Source of the DNA: an archaeon
GTDB lineage: Archaea; Hydrothermarchaeota; Hydrothermarchaeia; Hydrothermarchaeales; JALUUU01
Direction: 5' to 3'
NCBI GenBank assembly: GCA_027021185.1
Contig: JALUUU010000248.1
Location: 1-5,583 of the forward strand
DNA length: 5,583 bases
Below, piece by piece: positions 1-4,983 of this stretch. Numbering within the stretch: position 1 is the stretch's first letter; each line of letters begins with the position of its first letter. A program made the translations under genes and the position numbers. The notes beneath the pieces were generated by a model. That model worked only from the letters and a program-made list of their open reading frames with translations, ran no database searches and had not been told where the DNA came from.

Positions 1-14
1 TGAATGAATAGGGG

Positions 15-236
15 GTGATTAAAACGCTTGCAAAGTTTATACGGGATGATAGAGCACAAGGAGCCATCGAGTACATACTCCTTGCAGGAGGCATCATTAT
101 CGCAGCTATAGTCATCTTCGTCATATACTCAAGCCTTACAAAGAGCGCGGCAGGAAAGCTCAATCAATCCGTGGAGTCAGCTGCTCAGAAGATGCAGGAA
201 GCCATAACAAACGCCACGCAGAACATATCGGCTTAA
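15..236 (+). CDS. Short class III signal-peptide protein, probable major pilin subunit
   Basis: This is a 73-residue pilin-like preprotein. The N-terminus is basic, followed by the class III signature at Q15-G-A-I-E19 and a hydrophobic helix (about residues 20-40). Known biology of this class places prepilin-peptidase cleavage just before the Gln, here A14|Q15, leaving a mature protein of 59 residues. The tail is Ala/Gln/Asn-rich, has no cysteine, and carries three N-glycosylation sequons (N50, N66, N70). Small size and little beyond the helix resemble the major filament subunits of archaeal Epd-type pili; that role is inferred. The start is the GTG at 15, the only standard in-frame start. 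A good Shine-Dalgarno match (GGGGGTGAT, 11-19) overlaps this codon instead of preceding it, so a nonstandard start a few codons downstream remains possible. Its own terminator follows. Anything upstream lies outside the window. Confidence 0.85.
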   Translation: MIKTLAKFIRDDRAQGAIEYILLAGGIIIAAIVIFVIYSSLTKSAAGKLNQSVESAAQKMQEAITNATQNISA

Positions 237-269
237 AATCATTAGCCGATAGTCTCCTTTATTTTTTTT
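226..269 (+). terminator. Hairpin plus T-tract after the first pilin gene
   Basis: A perfect 8-bp inverted repeat (TATCGGCT at 226-233, AGCCGATA at 244-251) with a 10-base AT-rich loop spans the stop codon of the first pilin gene. It is followed after a few bases by a T-rich run (about 258-269, including eight consecutive T). Archaeal RNA polymerase terminates at T-tracts, and the hairpin may also protect the 3' end. The element probably separates a highly expressed short pilin transcript from the downstream operon, or lets only part of transcription through. Confidence 0.7.
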
Positions 270-270
270 A

Positions 271-285
271 CATAAGAGTTATATT
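271..285 (+). promoter_or_regulatory. Archaeal promoter (purine-rich BRE-like stretch and TATA box) for the pilus operon
   Basis: A TTATATT element at 279-285 is preceded by purine-rich ATAAGAG (272-278), resembling a TFB-recognition element. Archaeal transcription starts about 26 bases downstream of the TATA centre, which gives roughly 308, right at the ATG at 310. The downstream gene has only AGGG directly against its start and no normally spaced Shine-Dalgarno. A leaderless or nearly leaderless mRNA is therefore the natural reading. This is inferred from spacing only. Confidence 0.5.
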
Positions 286-309
286 CCGCCAGAATAATAA
301 TTTACAGGG

Positions 310-498
310 ATGCTGCGGGATTTTATATCGAAGGAGAGAAGCCAGGTTAGCCTTGAGTTCATTCTCTTAGCGGGGGGAGTGATCTTAGCGGCTGTTACCT
401 TCTACGCAGTCCACGGCAGCATAAAGTCATTCTCCAGCGTCACCGCCAACTGGGTGGAGACGGAGAGAAATGCCTCAATAACCAAGCTAACGCGATAG
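310..498 (+). CDS. Second short class III signal-peptide protein, pilin-like
   Basis: This 62-residue preprotein has the class III motif Q12-V-S-L-E16 followed by a hydrophobic helix (about 17-36). The segment LAGG followed by aliphatic residues and AA closely matches the first pilin gene, so the two look paralogous. Predicted cleavage is S11|Q12, giving a mature chain of 51 residues. Serine at -1 is unusual beside the Ala or Gly found in the other four precursors here. The short tail is charged and has one sequon (N54). Start is ATG 310, since an in-frame stop at 298-300 excludes any earlier start. It may be a minor or alternative subunit. It opens the downstream operon, ending one base before the peptidase gene. 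The pilin class is well supported; its exact role in the filament is not known. Confidence 0.8.
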   Translation: MLRDFISKERSQVSLEFILLAGGVILAAVTFYAVHGSIKSFSSVTANWVETERNASITKLTR

Positions 499-499
499 A

Positions 500-1588
500 A
501 TGATAGAGGTCCTTCTCCTCTTAACGGCCCTGGCGGGGGCAACCTACGCCAGCTACTCCGACATCAAACACGGAGTAATACCGAACCGCCTCGCCTTCTC
601 CCTCATACTCCTCGGCCTAGGGAGCTACATCATCTACTCCCTCTACCTCAGAGACTACAGCCTCCTCATAGAAGTGTTCAAAAGCTTCGCCCTAATCTTT
701 ATAATAGGCTACCTTTTCTGGCTCATCGGGGGCTGGAGCGCCGGCGACGCCAAGGAATTCATGTTCCTGGCCGCCCTCGTGCCCAGATACCCCGAGACCC
801 TTAAGAATCTCTTTGACCCGGTGATAGCCCCCTATCCCTTCTCCCTCACCATGCTCCTGAACACCTTCATATTGATCTTCCCCTTCATCGCCCTCTACTC
901 CATCCTCCTCACCTACCCGATAGTTGGGCTCAGGGGCATGATGAAGCCCCTCCTCGACTACAGGAATACCGCCAGAATAGCCCTGCTCCTGACAGCGGCA
1001 TACTCCGTGGCGGGCCTAGCTAACACCCGCGCCGCGGTCATCCCTGTCCTGATACTGCTGGTAATGATAAAGCACCATAGAGCGCAGACGGCCATGGCGG
1101 CCACGCTAGCCGTTGCCTCAGCCCTCGCCACGGGGGGACACGTTACCACGGCCAAGGCATACGTGTTTTCTTTTATTTTATTAACGGGAATACGATTCTT
1201 TATCCACCAGATCTCCCTATCCCTAAAAAAAGGGCTAAGGAGAGAGATACAGATAACGGAGCTGGAGGAGGGCATGATCCTTGGGGAGGAAATTTATCAA
1301 GAAGACGGCAGAATAATGCGTGACCGCCGGATCATCCTCGAAAAGCTGACGGAATTTCTAAAAACCGGGGGCAGGGAAAAGAGAAAGAGGAACACCATAC
1401 TCCGTGGAGGAGCGGCGGGGTTGACGGAGAAGGAGATAAAAAAGCTGCAGGAGCTTGTTGCCGAGGGAAAACTGGAGGACAAAATAGTCATAACCCGGGG
1501 AATCCCCTTCGCCCCAGCCATATTAATAGGCTTCACAGCCTCAATTATAGCGGGGGACCTCCTGCTCTATCTGAGGGGAGCTGTATGA
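500..1588 (+). CDS. eppA: EppA-type prepilin peptidase (A24 family aspartic protease)
   Basis: This membrane-embedded aspartic protease should remove the class III signal peptides of the pilin precursors around it. The 362-residue protein is polytopic. The first catalytic Asp is D21, in SYSDIKHGVIPNRL. The second lies in the GD motif (G82-D83, context GGWSAGDAK) at the end of a transmembrane helix, as in type IV prepilin and preflagellin peptidases. Further helices run to about residue 235. A charged soluble region (about 243-330) and a last helix (about 338-359, after GIPFAPAI) match my recollection of the archaeal A24 type II C-terminal domain, which is absent from the shorter FlaK/PibD enzymes. 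This and the neighbouring substrates favour EppA over an archaellin peptidase. ATG 500 lies one base after the previous stop with no clear ribosome-binding site, implying translational coupling. The gene ends in an ATGA overlap with the next pilin gene. Confidence 0.88.
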   Translation: MIEVLLLLTALAGATYASYSDIKHGVIPNRLAFSLILLGLGSYIIYSLYLRDYSLLIEVFKSFALIFIIGYLFWLIGGWSAGDAKEFMFLAALVPRYPETLKNLFDPVIAPYPFSLTMLLNTFILIFPFIALYSILLTYPIVGLRGMMKPLLDYRNTARIALLLTAAYSVAGLANTRAAVIPVLILLVMIKHHRAQTAMAATLAVASALATGGHVTTAKAYVFSFILLTGIRFFIHQISLSLKKGLRREIQITELEEGMILGEEIYQEDGRIMRDRRIILEKLTEFLKTGGREKRKRNTILRGGAAGLTEKEIKKLQELVAEGKLEDKIVITRGIPFAPAILIGFTASIIAGDLLLYLRGAV

Positions 1589-2067
1589 AAGGCAGCAGAG
1601 GCCAGATAACCATCGAGGCCATACTAATCTTCGGCCTGTTCATCCTGATATTCATCGGGGTCTCAGTGCCGCTTGCCTTCAAGGCCCGCGACATGGCCTC
1701 AGACACAGGGATAGTGGCAGACGCCAGGTACGCCGCTGAGGAGATCGCATCCACGGCCAACAGCATCGCGGTTCCGGGAGAAAAAAGAACGATAAGGGTC
1801 TATGTACCAGGATTCACATCCAAAGGGGTGGCGCAGAACGGACAGCCCATGGCGAAGACAGTTACGAGCATCAGCACCAACGGCACCCATCTATTAGTGG
1901 GGATTTCAATAAACAGGTACCGCCAGGACGGCACAGTAAAGCTCGCTGAGAACCATAACCTCACCAGAAAGCTCTACGGACAGGGATGGACCATGGCGTC
2001 TATATCCGAGAGCAACGGGCGCTGGTACTCCTTCACAATATACTGGAGGAACATAACATGGTCCTGA
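1585..2067 (+). CDS. Class III signal-peptide protein, larger pilin-like subunit 1
   Basis: This 160-residue precursor has a six-residue leader ending in Gly, then Q7-I-T-I-E11 and a hydrophobic helix (about 12-32). Cleavage G6|Q7 would give 154 residues. After the helix comes an amphipathic stretch (about 46-62), then alternating beta-type segments around VYVPG and LVGISINRY, as expected for an exposed globular head. There is no cysteine. Sequons lie at N99, N125 and N156. The ATG overlaps the peptidase stop (ATGA), and a GAGGGGAG ribosome-binding site at 1573-1580 sits inside the peptidase gene. It is probably a minor pilin for priming, tip or adhesion functions; a homologue in the named epd series cannot be assigned by eye. 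The layout resembles that of the following gene, suggesting an old duplication. Confidence 0.83.
   Translation: MKGSRGQITIEAILIFGLFILIFIGVSVPLAFKARDMASDTGIVADARYAAEEIASTANSIAVPGEKRTIRVYVPGFTSKGVAQNGQPMAKTVTSISTNGTHLLVGISINRYRQDGTVKLAENHNLTRKLYGQGWTMASISESNGRWYSFTIYWRNITWS
2045..2050 (+). promoter_or_regulatory. Ribosome-binding site that fixes the start at 2058
   Basis: GGAGGA lies seven bases before the ATG at 2058. It selects that codon over the earlier in-frame ATG at 1986, which would put 24 extra non-signal-like residues ahead of the basic leader and overlap the preceding pilin gene by 82 bases. Confidence 0.75.
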
Positions 2068-2567
2068 GGAGGTGGAGGGAGAGGCATAACGAGGCCCAGG
2101 TAACCCTGGAGGGCATCCTCGTGTCATTCATCGCCCTATTCCTGATACTCTCCCTCGTCAACCTTCAGTGGGAAAGGTTCTATCTCGCCAGGGAGGCCGG
2201 CGAGGGCGGGGAGATAAAGATGGCGGGGGAACTGCTGGCCCAAGGAATCAACACGGTCTACGCAAACGGCGAAGGCTTCAGCATGTACATCCCCCCGGAT
2301 GTCCTGAACTACTCCAGGATGCAGGCCTCGGGGAGCATAACCGGGCTCGGGATGAGCGTAATAACCATAAACACGTCTTCCCGGAGAATCATCCTGAGCA
2401 AGGGGCCCAGCAGGACCGGAGGGGCAACGTGGAACATAAGCATATCGATCATCCCGGAGAGCATAGCCCGGCTGAACCCCACCTCTGAGTACAGGGAGAC
2501 CACGATCTACAACAACGGCACATCCATCATCATCTACGCCTCATCAGGAAACATAAAGGTGGTATGA
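2058..2567 (+). CDS. Class III signal-peptide protein, larger pilin-like subunit 2
   Basis: Read from ATG 2058, this is a 169-residue precursor with a strongly basic 13-residue leader, the motif Q14-V-T-L-E18 and a helix (about 19-37). Cleavage A13|Q14 leaves 156 residues, nearly the same as the genes on either side. After the helix, an amphipathic segment (AGELLAQGINTVYANGEGF) leads into a MYIPP turn and beta-type strands. That helix, Gly turn, then Y-x-P order is what I recall from many archaeal class III pilins. Four sequons are present (N84, N105, N126, N153), with no cysteine. The start overlaps the previous gene by 10 bases and the end overlaps the next by four (ATGA), so the three larger pilins are probably made in coupled amounts. 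It is likely a minor pilin; a specific role is not assigned. Confidence 0.83.
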   Translation: MVLRRWRERHNEAQVTLEGILVSFIALFLILSLVNLQWERFYLAREAGEGGEIKMAGELLAQGINTVYANGEGFSMYIPPDVLNYSRMQASGSITGLGMSVITINTSSRRIILSKGPSRTGGATWNISISIIPESIARLNPTSEYRETTIYNNGTSIIIYASSGNIKVV

Positions 2568-3049
2568 TGAGAAGGGACGCTAAGGGGCAGGTGGCTCTGG
2601 AGTTCATCATAATAGTGGGGCTCGTGACCCTGATCGTGGTAACGGCTTACCCCGTTCTTCAGAAACAAATAGAACTGAACAAGGCTCTGACGGCGGCCAG
2701 GGACGGCGCCGCCTATGGGGCCAGCTTTCGAGGCATGTCCTATTACACCTCCGGCACGAGCCCGGCCAACCGCAACCCCCCGGGGGTCCTGAAGATAACG
2801 AAGGTAACTCTTATCCCTCAAGGAGTGGAAGAGGCAAGCGGGAAGACGATGTACCAGATCAGAATCGATGTCCGGGCACCAAACTATCTCTCGTCATACG
2901 AGAACACCATAGAGGCGAGCATCAGGAACTACGCCAGGAGCTATGTCTACAACGCCTTCAACGGTAGATACCAGGGAGGCTTCTCCCCCGTGTACACCAA
3001 CTACTACAAGTTCACGTTCTCGGCCAACATGACGAGCGGCGGGGGCTAA
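2564..3049 (+). CDS. Class III signal-peptide protein, larger pilin-like subunit 3
   Basis: This 161-residue precursor has a basic leader, then Q9-V-A-L-E13 and a hydrophobic helix (about 14-34). Cleavage G8|Q9 gives 153 residues. The rest differs from the two preceding pilins. It is rich in Tyr (for example MSYYTSGTS and YTNYYKF), Asn and Gly, ends in a Ser/Gly tail, and has one sequon (N155) and no cysteine. Tyr-rich surfaces are common in exposed adhesive or self-associating proteins, but that is only suggestive. Two tandem ATG codons (2564 and 2567) could both serve. The first gives the four-base overlap with the previous stop. The second is better spaced from AGGTGGT (2557-2563). Either leaves the mature protein unchanged. 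The gene ends six bases before the membrane-protein gene. Confidence 0.82.
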   Translation: MMRRDAKGQVALEFIIIVGLVTLIVVTAYPVLQKQIELNKALTAARDGAAYGASFRGMSYYTSGTSPANRNPPGVLKITKVTLIPQGVEEASGKTMYQIRIDVRAPNYLSSYENTIEASIRNYARSYVYNAFNGRYQGGFSPVYTNYYKFTFSANMTSGGG

Positions 3050-3055
3050 AAAAAA

Positions 3056-3745
3056 ATGGGTGTTATAGAAGACATCGGAGAGGGCACCATAAGGATCGCC
3101 GCAAGGATCTACGGGGCCATAAACGATGCATGGAGCAAAACCGAGGAGAACAGGATCTATCCTTTTTTCAATAGAAAAGGGATAGAGTACAGAGACTACA
3201 TGGTCCTGAAGGCCCAGCTCGCCGCCCTCCTGTTCCTTCTCCTCTCCGTGCTCTACGTCTTCGGCTTAATAAACACCAACATATACGCCCTCAGTCTTCT
3301 CGTGGGAGGGTATCCCCTGATCCTCCTCCCAAGGCTGCGGGACCTCTATCGGGAGGACTACCCTGCCTACAGGGACTTTTTCCTGGGCTACCTGACTGTG
3401 GCCATCCTCCTTGTGGTGTTAAAGACCGCTAAGCCCGTAGGCCACCCCCTACTGCCGAATCTCCATCTGGTGATTTTCTCCGTCATCTACATAGCGGGTT
3501 TCTCGTATTTGTTCAAAAAGAAGTACGGACGCAACTATACCTATGGAAGAGTCATCCAGGGCGGGCCTCTGGCCAGGGTTAAACTCAACTACGACCTCAG
3601 GGCCAGCGTGAAGCCCACCGTGGCGATGCTGAACAACGATGCAGGGGCTGAAAAAGGAGACATAGTGGTCGTGGAGGTGGACAGCTCCCTCCTAAACCTC
3701 AGGGGGAGAAAGCCCCTGCGCATCCTAGAGGTGCATAAGGAATAG
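3056..3745 (+). CDS. DUF2101-like four-helix membrane protein
   Basis: This 229-residue protein has a charged, probably amphipathic N-terminus (1-48) and four hydrophobic segments (about 51-70, 74-92, 108-122, 134-153). A soluble C-terminal part (about 158-229) contains beta-type strands and the stretch EKGDIVVVEVDSSLLNLRG. This layout and its MG-(V/L)-x-EDIG opening resemble what I remember of the archaeal DUF2101 family, which has no established biochemical role. The assignment rests on recall, not a search. The gene begins six bases after the last pilin stop, across a nine-A run, with GGGGG about ten bases upstream as a weak ribosome-binding site. Cotranscription with five pilins and their peptidase makes a role in pilus assembly, anchoring or modification plausible, but that is context only. 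It converges on the next gene with a 14-base gap. Confidence 0.72.
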   Translation: MGVIEDIGEGTIRIAARIYGAINDAWSKTEENRIYPFFNRKGIEYRDYMVLKAQLAALLFLLLSVLYVFGLINTNIYALSLLVGGYPLILLPRLRDLYREDYPAYRDFFLGYLTVAILLVVLKTAKPVGHPLLPNLHLVIFSVIYIAGFSYLFKKKYGRNYTYGRVIQGGPLARVKLNYDLRASVKPTVAMLNNDAGAEKGDIVVVEVDSSLLNLRGRKPLRILEVHKE

Positions 3746-3759
3746 CCATCGAGGAGGGC

Positions 3760-4131
3760 TCATCCGCCCCTGTGCAGCTCTATTATGTATTCCCCCTCCT
3801 CCATCCGCTTGGATATGATTTTTGCCCCCAGCGGAACCGGGAAAAGTTTGAAGTAGACTTTGTCTCCCGCGTATGCCCTCACCTCGATGGACCTGGACAG
3901 CTTTTTAACCTTCACGTCCCCCTCAGATGCGATGCCCGGCAAGGCGATTCTCAGGATCATTTTATCCCCAACGGTCTCCACCACAGAAGCCGGCTCCTCA
4001 ACCCCTCTGTTACCCAGCTTTTTCCGGTAGAGAGAGCCTCTGAGGCTCTCTGAAACATCCCGGAGGATGCTTCTAAGGAGAAGAACCAGTATCGCCAACG
4101 CCAAGAGGAAGATCAGGATGCGGACATACAT
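3760..4131 (-). CDS. Membrane-anchored Hsp20/alpha-crystallin-like protein
   Basis: This small protein (123 residues from ATG 4131) has one N-terminal transmembrane helix (about 3-19), a basic linker (20-42) and a beta-rich domain (about 48-121). The domain follows the Hsp20 fold order: VVETVGDKMILRIALPG, where the ALPG turn is typical, then VKVKKLSRSIEVRA, then YFKLFPVPLGAKI and a final strand. The usual C-terminal I-x-I anchor is missing and the protein stops right after the last strand. By the positive-inside rule the basic linker puts the domain in the cytoplasm at the membrane. It might act as a membrane-tethered chaperone or a scaffold; no client is evident. A GTG at 4146 would add five residues (KEDS-type). 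ATG 4131 is preferred because it lies about 26 bases from the TATA element, fitting a leaderless message. The gene is convergent with the pilus operon. Confidence 0.7.
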   Translation of the reverse strand: MYVRILIFLLALAILVLLLRSILRDVSESLRGSLYRKKLGNRGVEEPASVVETVGDKMILRIALPGIASEGDVKVKKLSRSIEVRAYAGDKVYFKLFPVPLGAKIISKRMEEGEYIIELHRGG

Positions 4132-4151
4132 GGAATCTTCTTTCACTTTGC

Positions 4152-4165
4152 TAAATATTTAAATT
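4152..4165. promoter_or_regulatory. Shared divergent AT-rich promoter
   Basis: The run TAAATATTTAAATT contains two overlapping palindromes (AAATATTT and ATTTAAAT), so it can be read as a TATA box on either strand. On the minus strand the predicted start, about 26 bases from the centre, falls at the Hsp20-like ATG (4131). On the plus strand it falls around 4183-4187, just before the Nudix ATG at 4190. It is the only promoter-like sequence in the 58 bases between the two start codons. Confidence 0.55.
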
Positions 4166-4189
4166 GCCCCGGGTTCCTAGGGTGATACG

Positions 4190-4585
4190 ATGAAAAAAGT
4201 GGTGACCGCCTTTCTGCGCCACAACGGCCGAATCCTGGTGCTTAAGCGGAGCGACAGAGTAGGCTCCTTCCAGGGATACTGGGCCGGCGTCAGCGGGTTC
4301 ATCGAGATAGGGGAAACACCCCTTGAGGCAGCCGTCAGAGAGGTTAGGGAAGAAACCGGGATCCGGAACCCTGTCCTCCTGAAGGAGGGGGAACCCTTCC
4401 TCGTAAAAGACGAAGACAAAAGCTGGCTCATCCACCCCTTCATCTTCGAGTCGCCCACGGCGGATATAGTCCTGGACTGGGAGCATAAACGCTACAAGTG
4501 GATAGAGGCGGACGAGCTCACCACCCTAGAAATAGTTCCCGGACTCGATAAGGCCCTGGAGAGATGCATGGAGGAGCCCCGGTGA
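4190..4585 (+). CDS. Nudix hydrolase family protein
   Basis: This 131-residue protein is a single compact Nudix domain. The Nudix box is complete from G36 to I58: Gly, five residues, Glu42, seven residues, then R-E-V-R-E-E-T-G-I with the metal-binding glutamates E51, E54 and E55. A basic strand before the box (RILVLKRSDRV) and KRYKWIEADEL near the C-terminus are usual in small archaeal Nudix enzymes. The family cleaves nucleoside diphosphates linked to another group, such as damaged dNTPs, ADP-ribose or sugar nucleotides. The substrate cannot be told from the sequence. It begins at ATG 4190 with AGGGTGAT (4179-4186) just upstream. Its stop overlaps the GTG start of the OB-fold gene (GTGA), so the two are translationally coupled. 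All key residues appear intact. Confidence 0.93.
   Translation: MKKVVTAFLRHNGRILVLKRSDRVGSFQGYWAGVSGFIEIGETPLEAAVREVREETGIRNPVLLKEGEPFLVKDEDKSWLIHPFIFESPTADIVLDWEHKRYKWIEADELTTLEIVPGLDKALERCMEEPR
4570..4576 (+). promoter_or_regulatory. Ribosome-binding site that fixes the start at 4582
   Basis: GGAGGAG ends five bases before the GTG at 4582. It lies downstream of the in-frame ATG at 4564, so it cannot serve that codon. This favours GTG 4582 and the GTGA coupling with the Nudix stop. Confidence 0.75.
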
Positions 4586-4983
4586 GAGACCCCGCCCTCC
4601 TGCTTTTCTCCCTCCTGATCTCGTCCATCGGGCTCGGGCTCCTTATCTACACATCATCCAAAAACGACGACGCACCCCTGAGGATCTCTATGATAGACTA
4701 CGACTCCGTAGGAAGTAAAGTATCCATATCCGGGGAGATCCTCACGCGGAGAACCCATCGAGACGGCCACATATTCCTGAAGCTCGGAGACACCACGGGG
4801 AACATAAGCGTCGTCTTTTTCAGCTCCCTGGCGGAGAAGCTCGACCCTGGGATAAGGGAGTGCCTGTGGCAGGGAAGCTACATCCAGGTCAAGGGCTGGG
4901 TTAAAGAATACCGGGGCGCCCTAGAGGTTGTTCCAAGGAAAGGGAGGGATGTTGAGTGCTTGAGACTCTCTCCCTGGTCATGA
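4582..4983 (+). CDS. Membrane-anchored OB-fold protein
   Basis: Read from GTG 4582, this is a 133-residue protein with one hydrophobic N-terminal helix (about 5-23), then a polar linker and an OB-fold-like domain (about 43-120). The domain shows the typical strand order: VSISGEI, then GHIFLKLGDTTGNISVVFF, a helix around the LAEK segment, then GSYIQVKGWVKEYRGALEVVP. This pattern is that of the tRNA-anticodon/RecG-type OB folds, which generally bind nucleic acid. Two cysteines (C94, C126) could pair if the domain is outside the cell, but flanking charges do not settle the orientation. The helix could instead be an uncleaved or cleaved signal peptide. The start is set by the ribosome-binding site at 4570-4576, discarding six residues from ATG 4564. 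It overlaps the permease gene by 28 bases. The function is unknown; binding nucleic acid or oligosaccharide at the membrane is inference. Confidence 0.75.
   Translation: MRDPALLLFSLLISSIGLGLLIYTSSKNDDAPLRISMIDYDSVGSKVSISGEILTRRTHRDGHIFLKLGDTTGNISVVFFSSLAEKLDPGIRECLWQGSYIQVKGWVKEYRGALEVVPRKGRDVECLRLSPWS
4942..4948 (+). promoter_or_regulatory. Ribosome-binding site for the permease gene
   Basis: GGGAGGG lies seven bases before the GTG at 4956, inside the OB-fold gene. It supports starting the permease there and not at the in-frame ATG at 4980. An in-frame TGA at 4953-4955 rules out any earlier start. Confidence 0.65.

Noticed and set aside
958..1275. Open frame of 105 codons on the minus strand inside the peptidase gene
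   Set aside because: It is antisense to a gene with clear catalytic motifs, has no recognisable domain or ribosome-binding site, and is explained by GC-rich codon bias.
1986..2057. N-terminal extension of the second larger pilin from an earlier in-frame ATG
   Set aside because: It would overlap the preceding gene by 82 bases and bury the leader, while a well-spaced GGAGGA supports ATG 2058.
2168..2488. Alternative-frame reading within the second larger pilin gene
   Set aside because: Its Arg/Gly/His-rich composition is typical of a frame-shifted GC-rich gene, with no membrane or signal features.
3048..3056. Nine-A run between the last pilin and the DUF2101-like gene as a slippage site fusing the two
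   Set aside because: The pilin stop codon is formed at the first bases of the run, so slippage within the A tract would not bypass it.
3772..4053. Plus-strand open frame opposite the Hsp20-like gene
   Set aside because: No domain or start signal is seen, while the minus-strand frame shows a membrane helix and a beta-domain pattern with a promoter.
4151..4486. Minus-strand open frames opposite the Nudix gene
   Set aside because: The plus strand has a perfect Nudix box with proper start signals, so these frames are shadows.
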